From NCBI RefSeq assembly GCF_046557915.1, contig NZ_JBHEBG010000002.1, forward strand, positions 1-64,000: a stretch of DNA of 64,000 bases, given 5' to 3'. This DNA comes from JBHEBG01 sp046557915 (GTDB taxonomy: Bacteria; Bacteroidota; Bacteroidia; Flavobacteriales; Flavobacteriaceae). Made by a program: the position numbers and the translations under genes. Shown one piece after another: positions 44,374 to 53,237 of this stretch (position 1 is the stretch's first letter; every line of letters starts with the position of its first letter). Below the pieces are notes generated by a model. That model was not told the DNA's origin, did no database searches, and worked only from the letters and a program-made list of their open reading frames with translations.

Positions 44374-45030
44374 TTACTTTAATAAATATTTTAAATCTAT
44401 TTCTCTTTTATCTTTTAATTTCGAAAGCACTTTCAGGAAAATTATAGAAGTAATGTAAGCATCTCCCATGGCCGTATGTCTATCGGCTTTGGAGATATCA
44501 AATTTTTCCGCCAGTTCGTCCAGGGTATAATGTTCTTTTTTTTCCAATAAGTTAGATTTTAGGAGCGTCTTTTTGTATAAATGGGAGGTATCCAAAACTT
44601 GGTTCATTAATTTTGGAAGCTGGTGACGGTTCAAAGCCTTGTTCAACATATTGATATCAAACTGCGCATGATGGGCTACAATAACAGCGTTTCCCAGATA
44701 TAACAAGAGTATTTCCAATGCCTCTTCTTCAGAGACCTTTTTCATCTTCCCTTTTTTAAGAATACCATGAATCTCGGCAGTTTCTGCGTTGTAATATTCC
44801 TGGTCAACATAGACTTCCAAACTCTCATTGATGGCCATGTTATTGTTCCTAAGTTTTAAGGCACCAATAGACAATATCCTATCTTGTTTATAATCAAAGC
44901 CCGTTGTTTCTGTATCTAGCACCACAAAGGTAAGTTGGTCTACGTCAGTAGTTGGTTTTTCTTTAAAACTACCTATATACTGCCTCCAAAAGTCTGGGAG
45001 TGATGTTTTATTGTTTTTAAAGATTCCCAT
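44374..45030 (-). CDS. 3'-5' exonuclease (DnaQ/DEDDh family)
   Basis: 218 aa from the ATG at 45030, 4 bases after the upstream stop; a longer frame would overlap that gene. DEDD motifs: VVLDTETTGFDY near 42, the aspartate in VAHHAQFDINML near 118, and the terminal H...D in DRHTAMGDAYITSIIF near 190. This is the DNA polymerase III epsilon-like family (proofreading or nucleic acid repair). It is coupled to the DUF294 gene. Confidence 0.87.
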   Translation of the reverse strand: MGIFKNNKTSLPDFWRQYIGSFKEKPTTDVDQLTFVVLDTETTGFDYKQDRILSIGALKLRNNNMAINESLEVYVDQEYYNAETAEIHGILKKGKMKKVSEEEALEILLLYLGNAVIVAHHAQFDINMLNKALNRHQLPKLMNQVLDTSHLYKKTLLKSNLLEKKEHYTLDELAEKFDISKADRHTAMGDAYITSIIFLKVLSKLKDKREIDLKYLLK

Positions 45031-45034
45031 TAAT

Positions 45035-46954
45035 CTATCTGTTAATAGCGGCCTTAAAACGTATGGCAATAAGTTCTTGAAGCTCTTTTACGGTCTTAAA
45101 AGTTCTCTTCAGTTTTATTTTCTCTTCCTTGGTTAACTTATCCAAGGCAATAAACCTGCCAGAATCATTGTGCAATAAACCTTGCTTGGTTCTGAATTTC
45201 AATAGGGCCTTGGACGCATAGGAGCAGGCCAAATAAAATTCATTGTTGTTGGGTTCCAACTCCGCAAGTTTCTCAAACCGGGCCGCAGTATTATTGATAT
45301 GTTTTACCGAATGCGATAATATTAATACCCTTGCCGCATCTATCAAAGGCATCAAAGCTCTTCTTTTAAGATCGAAAAAATCTTTATGTGCCCCATTTTG
45401 TTCTACTAAAAACTGCCTAAAAAATCCGGTGGGCGATGGGTTTTGCAATGCACCACCTGCCAAATGATAATAGAAGACAGGGTGTTGTTTTACGCTTTCA
45501 AATATATGGTCCGTTATACTCTCAACCAATTTGGGATCTCCATAAGAAAGGTTATAGTCGAAAAATATGGAGGACATAAGTACTTCATCGGGTCCTGGAT
45601 TGGTGATCCAATGGTTAATCAGGGTTTTCCACTCGGTAAGGCTTAGGCACCATTTAGGATTGGAGGCCATCATTTCAGCCGGACAATACTCATACCCAAT
45701 AGTGTGCATGCCTTTGGTAACGTTCCTTGCCAATTCTAGAAAATATTCAGTAGTCTCGGCATGCTTTTCCTTGGGTACATCTTCGAATACAAGAGCACTA
45801 TCCTGATCCGTATGCAACAATTGTTCACTGCGTCCCTGACTACCCATGGCAAGCCAAGAGAACTTTACTGGGGGTGGGGAATCCATTTTCCCCAGGGCTA
45901 TTCTAATAATTTGCTTAATACAGGTATCATTAAGCTCGGAAATGATCTTTGAGGTAAGCGTCATGGGGATGTTTTCATCCAAATAAGCCCGTAACAAGGC
46001 CATAATGCTATGTCTTATACTTTTTATTTGTTTGTATTTTCTGGCTCGTTTAATCGCCTTAATCAATACAGCTGGGTTGTTGCCCAAGGCCACCATAATA
46101 TCGTGTTTAGAAAGGATTCCTACCACTTTGGTTTTTGGAGTACCGTCCTTGGTTAGACAAAGGTGGCTTATATTGCTCTTCATCATGGCCATTTGTGCTT
46201 GGCTAACAGTAAGTTTTGGTGGGTAGGTAATAACCGGAGTGGTCATTATTTTGTCCGCAGTAACCGTAATAGGATACAACCCGGTAACTACCTGGTTTCG
46301 TAGGTCCTTATCGGTAATTATGCCCACCGGCAGTTTATCTTCACATACCAACATGGCCCCTACCTTTTTACGGGTCATGGTCTCTGCAATGTCCTTGGCT
46401 GTGGCTTTTTGCGAGCAGCTCACCAACTTCTTGGAATAGTTTACCAGTTGTAGATCTAATAACTTTGTTTCAGGGGCTTCGGTTTCCTTGGTTTCGGGCT
46501 CGCCGTATAGCTTTCCCCGATGCTGTGTGGAGTACGGGTTTCTGGTGTTGGAAGCGAAGCTTTCGATCAAAAAATTACCAATTTCCTTGTTTTTGATTAC
46601 ATAAGGTCTGAAAAGGGTAATAGGCACTGCATACAATATGGTTTCTTCATGGGCCTTGGCCTCCAATTTGTACTTTTCATTGGCCATTAAAGGGCGCAGG
46701 CCAAAAATATCGCCTTCATCACAAATGTCCACAATCGTATTCTCCTTACCCTTTATCAAAGCCACGGCACCTTTATGCACAATGTAAAAATGCGTATGGG
46801 GAGCGTCGTTCTCCGTAAAGATTATTGCACTCTTTTCTTTGTATGAGATCATTATTTCCTCGGAGAGCGATTCTAGATCCTCTGGCGCAAACTCATTGAA
46901 CGGGGGGAAGTTTTTGAGAAAATCCGCCACTCTTTCCGAGATGGTATTCTTCAT
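45035..46954 (-). CDS. DUF294 nucleotidyltransferase-like protein with cNMP-binding and CBS domains
   Basis: 639 aa. An N-terminal cyclic-nucleotide-binding-type domain (about 20-130: NDAPHTHFYIVHKGAVALIKG) is followed by a CBS pair (about 175-300: MTRKKVGAMLVCEDKLPVGIITDKDLRN), a DUF294 nucleotidyltransferase-like domain (AMGSQGRSEQLLHTDQDSALVF near 372) and a C-terminal DUF294_C helical region. These are regulatory or signal-transducing proteins. The exonuclease gene follows by 4 bases, a pairing often seen in flavobacteria. Confidence 0.9.
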   Translation of the reverse strand: MKNTISERVADFLKNFPPFNEFAPEDLESLSEEIMISYKEKSAIIFTENDAPHTHFYIVHKGAVALIKGKENTIVDICDEGDIFGLRPLMANEKYKLEAKAHEETILYAVPITLFRPYVIKNKEIGNFLIESFASNTRNPYSTQHRGKLYGEPETKETEAPETKLLDLQLVNYSKKLVSCSQKATAKDIAETMTRKKVGAMLVCEDKLPVGIITDKDLRNQVVTGLYPITVTADKIMTTPVITYPPKLTVSQAQMAMMKSNISHLCLTKDGTPKTKVVGILSKHDIMVALGNNPAVLIKAIKRARKYKQIKSIRHSIMALLRAYLDENIPMTLTSKIISELNDTCIKQIIRIALGKMDSPPPVKFSWLAMGSQGRSEQLLHTDQDSALVFEDVPKEKHAETTEYFLELARNVTKGMHTIGYEYCPAEMMASNPKWCLSLTEWKTLINHWITNPGPDEVLMSSIFFDYNLSYGDPKLVESITDHIFESVKQHPVFYYHLAGGALQNPSPTGFFRQFLVEQNGAHKDFFDLKRRALMPLIDAARVLILSHSVKHINNTAARFEKLAELEPNNNEFYLACSYASKALLKFRTKQGLLHNDSGRFIALDKLTKEEKIKLKRTFKTVKELQELIAIRFKAAINR

Positions 46955-47410
46955 GGCTTTTGTTTGCGGATAAAGTTAATGATTTCGCTAAGGAAAAGAG
47001 AGACTTTTTAGCAAGCTTAAGAAAATGAAATAATCATTAAAAGTAGAAATAGTTCCTGTTGTTTTCTCGTTTGTTTGTAGCTTCGGTATGAAAAAAATAA
47101 TTGATAAATTCAATAATAACGTATAAATATTTCTTGTCAATTTCCTGTTTGGCTAATAGTATATAGTCTTTCGAATTGAAGGCTTATCTGTTTTCGATTA
47201 CTTCAATTCTTGTCTTATGAAAAGTTTGTGTAGCCTTCCCCAAAAAGGGTAAGGTTACATTTTTAGGGAAGGCTACACCTCGTTATTTTTGCATGCTATA
47301 GCAGTTGAAATTAACACAAACGATATGATTGTTCTTTTCATTTTAGGTTCAATATTCCAAAAAAATATAGAATCGACAAAAAAGAAATAAGTATTAACTC
47401 GATGACTTCT
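46955..47410. other. Non-coding stretch with a strong inverted repeat
   Basis: 456 bases between the DUF294 gene and the toxin operon. The inverted repeat at 47228-47278 is the only structure I find. The rest is AT-rich and has no convincing gene. Confidence 0.5.
47228..47278. terminator. 13-bp perfect inverted repeat downstream of the toxin operon
   Basis: The arms GTGTAGCCTTCCC (47228-47240) and GGGAAGGCTACAC (47266-47278) flank a 25-base loop. It lies 133 bases beyond the last gene of the leftward toxin operon. It lacks a strong T-run, so it may be a terminator or a mobile-repeat relic. Confidence 0.45.
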
Positions 47411-47872
47411 TTATTCTCCCAGTTCAAATTTCTCCAAACTATTAACATTTATATAATAGGCCCAGTTGGGCGCACTAAATCCTAATTCAGATTCTTCAGA
47501 ATTTTCACCAGGGATTTGTTCACTAATAGATTTTTCGAGTTTTGAAATATCTACAAAAGCGGGGTTTGAAGAATAAAAGAAAACTCTGTTTTCATTAATT
47601 TTGATAAATCCATCGGTTTCATCTTTGTAGACGAATGGCTGCTGCATAACCACAACAACGTTTTTTTCATCTTTTTTGAAGAACTCAACCCAATAAATGT
47701 CCGTGTCCCTTCTATTGGTTTTAAAATTTGATATACTTTCTTCACTATACGCTATAAATCCCTCAATGTTTTTCAGTAAATCTTTTCTTATAATCTCAGA
47801 GTTAGCCGAATTTTTGCAACTCAGCAAAACAAAGAAAACAGAAATACTAATTAAAATTTTTACACCTCTCAT
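47411..47872 (-). CDS. Small lipoprotein, candidate immunity protein for the JAB toxin
   Basis: 153 aa. Lipoprotein signal MRGVKILISISVFFVLLSC with lipobox Cys near 19. The rest is charged, with beta-strand-like segments (TDIYWVEFFKKDEKNVVVVMQQPFVY) and no family I recognise. It starts 3 bases after the JAB-toxin gene stop, the normal place for an immunity gene. A membrane-anchored extracytoplasmic inhibitor would fit a secreted toxin. Assignment rests on position only. Confidence 0.5.
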   Translation of the reverse strand: MRGVKILISISVFFVLLSCKNSANSEIIRKDLLKNIEGFIAYSEESISNFKTNRRDTDIYWVEFFKKDEKNVVVVMQQPFVYKDETDGFIKINENRVFFYSSNPAFVDISKLEKSISEQIPGENSEESELGFSAPNWAYYINVNSLEKFELGE

Positions 47873-47875
47873 ATT

Positions 47876-48310
47876 CTAGTCTTTAGCTTTATCAACAAAA
47901 TCACCGGGTTTTTTAATTGTACCTATATATTCATCTCCTCTCGTTGGACCATATCTGTATAATCCTTGAGTGGAGGTATGATAAATATAGTAATGTAAAG
48001 ATAATCCTCTGTCACTTTGCCTCAGTTGATTATAATGGTTTAGCTGTCTTTTTCTATCTCCTGATGGTCTTTGTGTATTATAGCCAGAAGCACTAGGAGT
48101 TGTCGGGTGGCTGTGTAAATCAAACTGTAAGTTTTCTATGTTATACCCACCAGACAATCCTAAATGATAAGCATTGAAAGCATAGTTTTCACTTCGCGAA
48201 GTGCCAACTACATAGGAATAATCCCCATTATCTAACTGAAATCCTTGTACCCCAAATTCAACCTTGGAATTTGAGCTATGCATTAAAATTACTAGCCCCA
48301 CTTCCATCAT
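47876..48310 (-). CDS. Orphan JAB/JAMM-type toxin domain protein
   Basis: 144 aa with no signal peptide. It carries the JAMM-like HSHP motif (DLHSHPTTPSASGYNTQ) with SGD 13 residues later and an upstream Glu in VEFGVQGF. This resembles JAB-like toxin domains found at the C-termini of RHS-type toxins. Standard JAMM spacing is HxHP-x6-S-x2-D, so the motif here is stretched. With no leader and no RHS core, it looks like an orphan toxin cassette downstream of the full toxin. The start is the first of two adjacent ATGs at 48310. Confidence 0.6.
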   Translation of the reverse strand: MMEVGLVILMHSSNSKVEFGVQGFQLDNGDYSYVVGTSRSENYAFNAYHLGLSGGYNIENLQFDLHSHPTTPSASGYNTQRPSGDRKRQLNHYNQLRQSDRGLSLHYYIYHTSTQGLYRYGPTRGDEYIGTIKKPGDFVDKAKD

Positions 48311-48336
48311 TGAATATGACTTAAATTGAGTTTGGT

Positions 48337-48864
48337 CTAATTTGGAAATGATAACTTTTTTAATTTGTCTCCACTTATCCTTTTTAGATTCTTGTAGCTA
48401 CTACACATAACTGAATCTTTCTGTAAATTTATAACCAGTAATTTTCTTTGGTTAAAAGCTTCTGTTTCTTCAATGGAGGTGAAAAAAGAATTAAATTGTC
48501 TTTCGGAGTACTTGTTTACAAGTTTTGATTCTAATTGTTGTCCATCCTTGTAGATAGAAATCTTTGCTTCTTCATTCAAAACAAGGATAGCTATGGAATA
48601 AAAATTAATGACTTCACCCCCTTCTGTATAGAACATTAAAATAGCCTTGTTGATTTTTGCTGTGTGATGTTTTTTTAACTCCCTTAGAAATGCGTCAATA
48701 TTGAAAGATTCAATATCGATTATTTGGTTTTCACAATTAGCATCGCTTAAAACCATTCTTGAAGAAATTGTATTTAACCAAAATTCATCCTGAACCTGAG
48801 CCTTACCATTACATGCAGTTAGCATGGAGATGGCCAATAAAACAACCAAATTTATAATCTTCAT
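48337..48864 (-). CDS. Small lipoprotein, candidate immunity protein for the RHS-M91 toxin
   Basis: 175 aa from the ATG at 48864, giving a clean lipoprotein signal (MKIINLVVLLAISMLTACNGK). An alternative ATG at 48876 overlaps the upstream stop. No family is recognised; residues 25-150 appear alternating alpha/beta (NKAILMFYTEGGEVINFYSIAI). It starts one base after the RHS-M91 toxin gene stop, so it is positioned as the cognate immunity gene. Confidence 0.5.
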   Translation of the reverse strand: MKIINLVVLLAISMLTACNGKAQVQDEFWLNTISSRMVLSDANCENQIIDIESFNIDAFLRELKKHHTAKINKAILMFYTEGGEVINFYSIAILVLNEEAKISIYKDGQQLESKLVNKYSERQFNSFFTSIEETEAFNQRKLLVINLQKDSVMCSSYKNLKRISGDKLKKLSFPN

Positions 48865-48865
48865 A

Positions 48866-49819
48866 TCACGAACCATTTTGTTTTTTACCTACCAATTGAC
48901 GTGCGGGTAAATTTTGTTCTTTTCTTATTAAGTTTTCTTGCCTTCTGATATTAAGTTCAAAAATAGGCAAGACAATAGTTCTTCCTTTTGTCAAATTATC
49001 TGGGTCAATAACCTGAGGATTAGTAAGATTTGGATTAACCGTTCCATTTATATGGTCTTTTGCGTGAAGCAATTCGTGTGCCAAGCCTATTTCTGTTGGA
49101 CGCTTAGTACTTCCGTTTTCATCAATTCCACCTTCAGGTTTATTTGGATTAAAGGATACGGTACTACCACTCCCTTTTCCAGGTGTACCATCATCATTAA
49201 TTAACACATAGCCACTGTTAGCTTGTGTTTCATTTGGCCCAGTCGTAGTTTCTATATTGGTAATTTTATTAGATTGAATTAAATCTCTAATCACTTGAGT
49301 TCCTTCAGAAAGTTCGCAATCACAATTTATTGAATTTTCGAAATCTATGGTCACTTCACCATTACTATTTAAAGATAGTCTATCATTGGTTAGTGCCTGT
49401 AAATTAGCAAGAATTGTTTGTCTTTCTTTTTCTGTTCCTTTTAGAATTATGTCTTCGGGGGCTAAACCTAATGGATCAATAAATCTAATAGGATTGTTAT
49501 TGGTAAAGACATAAGGTGAAGTATCAGGAAACTCATCTGCCAAAGGGTCAGGGTTCATCCATCTGCTTACAATTTCAGGTTCTAATGTCGCTTCCGAATA
49601 TTTTTTTTCGGTCTTTATAAATCCAACAATCGTATTTTTAAAAGGATTAAATAATACTGAACCTATTTGGACAATACTGTCACTATCAAAATGTTCAATG
49701 TATTTCCCCTTGCTTAAGGTACCTATTTTTGGGATATAGCCAAATTTTTCAAAAGGGTTTTGTGCGTACCCAATGCTTACACATAACATCAAGACAATAA
49801 GTAGGTATATTCTTTTCAT
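48866..49819 (-). CDS. Secreted RHS-core fragment with M91-like zinc metallopeptidase toxin domain
   Basis: 317 aa. A signal peptide (MKRIYLLIVLMLCVSIGYAQ) is followed at about 85-120 by an RHS core-associated segment (VSRWMNPDPLADEF and NNNPIRFIDPLG). After this hallmark comes a toxin domain containing HELLHA (HExxH) near 245, with a distal Glu in the region FELNIRRQEN. That fits effector-type M91 zinc peptidases. In this small form there is no YD-repeat shell. It would be exported to the periplasm or outside. The two transglutaminase-like genes upstream and the lipoprotein downstream belong to the same operon. Confidence 0.75.
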   Translation of the reverse strand: MKRIYLLIVLMLCVSIGYAQNPFEKFGYIPKIGTLSKGKYIEHFDSDSIVQIGSVLFNPFKNTIVGFIKTEKKYSEATLEPEIVSRWMNPDPLADEFPDTSPYVFTNNNPIRFIDPLGLAPEDIILKGTEKERQTILANLQALTNDRLSLNSNGEVTIDFENSINCDCELSEGTQVIRDLIQSNKITNIETTTGPNETQANSGYVLINDDGTPGKGSGSTVSFNPNKPEGGIDENGSTKRPTEIGLAHELLHAKDHINGTVNPNLTNPQVIDPDNLTKGRTIVLPIFELNIRRQENLIRKEQNLPARQLVGKKQNGS

Positions 49820-49824
49820 GATTG

Positions 49825-50895
49825 TTATTTATTGGTTAGAATTTTTTTGTTTTCGTATTTTTTACGCTCCTTTTGCAAGGAAGTCAGCCAATCTAGATAC
49901 ATTTCTTCAGGCATTTTACGATAACCTAATTCGTGTATTTGAGCATAATCGTTTTGGAGTTTTATCAACTCTTTTTTTAAGGCTTCATTCTGCAAGGCCT
50001 TACCAGCTAACCCTGCAAAATCAGTGTTGTTTTCTTGTTCTAAAATCTTTTTTGAAGTTTCTCCTTTCATGATCAGTGCATTGATATAATTGGGATAATA
50101 TTCTAAAGCTATGTTTACGCATTTAAGTATAAAAACCCCATCGTTTTCGGGAAATTTTCTATCGTAGCCCTGCGCCAAATCTATAAGACAAAGAGCAATA
50201 CTTTGCTCGTCGTCCAACGCTTCCATATAGAGCTTATTGACAATAGCATCCAAGTGAATATACCCAGAGGCCATTAGCCAAGAATCCACGGGGAAAATAC
50301 CACTTGTCAGTTCGGTATTATACCAACCGTCCTGCTCGTTCCAATGCTTTATGTAAATATGATTGGGAGCTAAAGCTAAATGTGCCTTGGTTTCCAATTC
50401 TTCCGCTAGAATTTTGTATAAATATGGCAATGAATGACAATTGCCTTTTCTGGTAACCAGCAACTTGGAAACGAACATGTTTTTCCAATCACCATGTCCC
50501 CATACATCTTTAAAATCATAAGAATACGGAGTATATTGGTAAGTATTACCATCATCATCCTGAATATAGAAGCTATCTTTTATTACGGAAAATAATGCTG
50601 CATACTTCTCAACCTTTTCCTTATCGTTTCCTATATATTTAAGTTTCCGGTTCTTAACAAGATTTTCGGCAAGAGTTGAAAGTCTTTTTATTTTATTATT
50701 GAACATGATGCCATCTAAGCTATTCTCCAAATATGCGTTTTCCACTTCATATACGGCATCTTTAAAACTGAGTTCACAAGTGCCTACCAACATGCAGTTG
50801 ATTTTTTCAAAAGCAGTATCATAGTAAAAACGCTGGGCGTTCATTTCATTTTGAAATTGTAGAATCAGTAATATGGAGAATAAAATCCGTTTCAA
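49825..50895 (-). CDS. Transglutaminase-like exported protein with TPR-like C-terminus (copy B)
   Basis: 356 aa with TTG start at 50895 and a signal peptide (MKRILFSILLILQFQNEMNAQ). The domain near 140-200 carries transglutaminase-like motifs: GNCHSLPYLYKILAEE (Cys near 151) and APNHIYIKHW (His near 179), then WYNTELTSG. The C-terminal part (about 240-340) looks TPR-like (CVNIALEYYPNYINALIMKGE). It overlaps the upstream paralogue by 4 bases and starts 5 bases before the RHS-M91 gene. It may modify or process the toxin, an inference from position only. Confidence 0.7.
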   Translation of the reverse strand: MKRILFSILLILQFQNEMNAQRFYYDTAFEKINCMLVGTCELSFKDAVYEVENAYLENSLDGIMFNNKIKRLSTLAENLVKNRKLKYIGNDKEKVEKYAALFSVIKDSFYIQDDDGNTYQYTPYSYDFKDVWGHGDWKNMFVSKLLVTRKGNCHSLPYLYKILAEELETKAHLALAPNHIYIKHWNEQDGWYNTELTSGIFPVDSWLMASGYIHLDAIVNKLYMEALDDEQSIALCLIDLAQGYDRKFPENDGVFILKCVNIALEYYPNYINALIMKGETSKKILEQENNTDFAGLAGKALQNEALKKELIKLQNDYAQIHELGYRKMPEEMYLDWLTSLQKERKKYENKKILTNK

Positions 50896-52262
50896 TCTTT
50901 ATTTTGTTCTATAGGTTTGACATTAAAACTATCGTTCAATTGTTGGTTCTCGTGTTCATTAACCGTGGACAACCATTTTACGTAGAGTTCAGCAGGCATT
51001 TCTGCGTATCCAAGATTGTCCACGGTTTCATACTGAACCAAAACCGATTTGTAGAGCTGTACCAATTCGGGATAGTCTTTGATCTCTTTGAAGTTTTCTT
51101 GCGTAATCCCCAATTGCTCAGCAGTATATTTCAGGCGCATGGTCTGTAAATTGGCCTTGGATAATTGCGCCGTAATATTATTTGGGTGGATTTTAAGTGC
51201 GGTATTCAAAACTTCATTAACAAATTCATCATAGCCATATTTATGAACGTATCCCAATGCCAATTCACTAAAAAAGTTGGACAACAGCTCTTGATCATTC
51301 ATGGAATGCATAAATATTTTGTTCTGTATGGCTTCGACTTTTACATAACCAGAGTTTAGGATAAAGGCATCCGAGGTAAGCATATTATTGGTGAGCTCTA
51401 TATTGTGCCACATACCAGTGTCGTTCTGAAATTTTATATAAGAATGATTAGGCGATAAGGCTAAATGTGCTACCGCGCCGATTTCCTCCGCTAAAATAAG
51501 GTATAGCCGTGGCAAGGAATTACACTGTCCCTTTCCCGTATGCAACAGTTTATGCACAAACATTTTGCTCCAATCTTTTTTGCCCCAAAAATCATCAAAA
51601 TCATACTCAAAAGGTAAATGTTCTAGGTTTTTGGATTTGAGCTCTAAGGTATCGGCAAAAAATTGAAACAGGAGATAGTTTTTGTCGAGGTTACTATTTT
51701 CATCCAAACCAAGTTCTTGCATTTTTTCTTTTAGAAAGTTCCCTATCTTTCTTACAGTTTCTTCAAATTCCGAAAAATCTTTTTCGCTTTCGTAATATGC
51801 ATTTTCAACAATGAATGTTGCCTTTTTCGCTGAGAAGGAATTGTATTGCATGGGCAACAATTGTGCATAGGCAGTGCGATAGTGTTGAGAACCTTTGGAG
51901 TTTTTAAATGAAGGTAAAGCAATATTCACCTCACTGCGAGAATTGTAAATGTCTTTGAGTATTTCTCTTTTTATATCATCGGCTTGTATAACATAATTAC
52001 GGTCAGCTTGATGCATGGCCATTTGAGTTGAATACGTGCCTTGATTTATTAATGGGGTGGAAGTTATAGGCTCTGTTGTGTGTAGAGGCTGTATGGGCTC
52101 TATATGGTCATAAGAATTATAGGCACTTACCGCAGGTAGATTGGGAACAACATTTTGCCCTCTCACAAAAAAACAAGAAAGTGTAATTGCTAGCGCCAGC
52201 CACGGTCGTTTTATGTGTAATTGTAAAGAGAACTTGTATTGAAAATTTGTTTCAAATAACAT
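50892..52262 (-). CDS. Transglutaminase-like exported protein with TPR-like C-terminus (copy A)
   Basis: 456 aa. The N-terminal segment KRPWLALAITLSCFFVRGQ is a signal-like sequence preceded by 18 residues. Motifs match copy B: GKGQCNSLPRLYLILAEE (Cys near 245), SPNHSYIKF (His near 272), WHNIELTNN. A TPR-like region follows (FVNEVLNTALKIHPNNITAQLSKANL). It has an extra N-terminal 130 residues relative to copy B. The pair arose by duplication. It is the first gene of the leftward operon that includes the RHS and JAB toxins. Confidence 0.7.
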   Translation of the reverse strand: MLFETNFQYKFSLQLHIKRPWLALAITLSCFFVRGQNVVPNLPAVSAYNSYDHIEPIQPLHTTEPITSTPLINQGTYSTQMAMHQADRNYVIQADDIKREILKDIYNSRSEVNIALPSFKNSKGSQHYRTAYAQLLPMQYNSFSAKKATFIVENAYYESEKDFSEFEETVRKIGNFLKEKMQELGLDENSNLDKNYLLFQFFADTLELKSKNLEHLPFEYDFDDFWGKKDWSKMFVHKLLHTGKGQCNSLPRLYLILAEEIGAVAHLALSPNHSYIKFQNDTGMWHNIELTNNMLTSDAFILNSGYVKVEAIQNKIFMHSMNDQELLSNFFSELALGYVHKYGYDEFVNEVLNTALKIHPNNITAQLSKANLQTMRLKYTAEQLGITQENFKEIKDYPELVQLYKSVLVQYETVDNLGYAEMPAELYVKWLSTVNEHENQQLNDSFNVKPIEQNKD

Positions 52263-52473
52263 TAATAGGTCAGATTGGACTTGGGGTCTTTACTGAAAGC
52301 AATACTTCAAATATATAAAAATGAAAATATATTCTTACATTTTAAATAAAAATAATATTTCTTACATAAGAATAAATGATTACAAGTTTCTCTCAGACCT
52401 TCCATTCAACGTAATACCATTGTCGGAGGGAGTATAATACCAATCTCAGTTTCTGCGATATTTGACTGAGGTG

Positions 52474-53148
52474 CTAACTCTCCAGCCTAGTTTTGCTAAA
52501 TCCCATAGCCAACAGCCAGCCGGTAAATGTTAATATAAAAATACCGTTTTGAATAAAAAACCAAAAAGGAACCCCAATATCCGCAAGTTGTAATGCGCCT
52601 CCGGTAAAAACTATGGCAGAAGCAAGAAGCCCCCATGCTGCAAGCCACCTGGGTACCAACTGCGTCTTAAATAAAAAGTAATACAATACCGAACCCCCTA
52701 TGCTGTAGAGCATCAATATTAGAAAATGGGTCCAATAATAGGCATCGTAAAGTATGCTGGCCAAAGTTGTAAAATGACTTCCTGTAGCACCTACGGCATC
52801 AAAATCTGAACCTACCGAGAGCAGGGTAACGTGGATGATATTACTTACCGTAATGATTGCGAAGTTAACAAAGGCAATTCCGGTATATCCCATGGCAAGT
52901 CTATGGCCGTACTGCTTTATATATGGGAAAAGAAAAAGGGCAATTAGCACACCGACGGCACTGCTGAGTATGTCTAATGCTATGGCCAATTTCATTTGCC
53001 CTGTATTTTCAATAACCCCTATGAGAAAATCGGTGGTGTTGGCATCTGCTTCAGGGAATCCCCTTAGTGCTGTTCCTGTGGCCCCAGCAATTACTGTGGC
53101 CAAAAAAAGAAGACCCAAAAGTCTTCCCGTGTTTTTTGTGGTTTGCAT
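52474..53148 (-). CDS. DUF4386-type integral membrane protein
   Basis: 224 aa with about six transmembrane helices, including LLGLLFLATVIAGATGTALRG, ALDILSSAVGVLIALFLFPY, FVNFAIITVSNIIHVTLLSV and LAAWGLLASAIVFTGGALQL. It resembles the DUF4386 family, a second member besides 31683-32390. Function unknown. It stands alone between the toxin operon and rsgA. Confidence 0.85.
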   Translation of the reverse strand: MQTTKNTGRLLGLLFLATVIAGATGTALRGFPEADANTTDFLIGVIENTGQMKLAIALDILSSAVGVLIALFLFPYIKQYGHRLAMGYTGIAFVNFAIITVSNIIHVTLLSVGSDFDAVGATGSHFTTLASILYDAYYWTHFLILMLYSIGGSVLYYFLFKTQLVPRWLAAWGLLASAIVFTGGALQLADIGVPFWFFIQNGIFILTFTGWLLAMGFSKTRLES

Positions 53149-53237
53149 TTTGATCGGTTTTTTGATTGATGATATAAGTAAGTAGCTTTTTACAACTATT
53201 TGTTACAAATCTTATACCGATAAAATAGATTCCCCGT

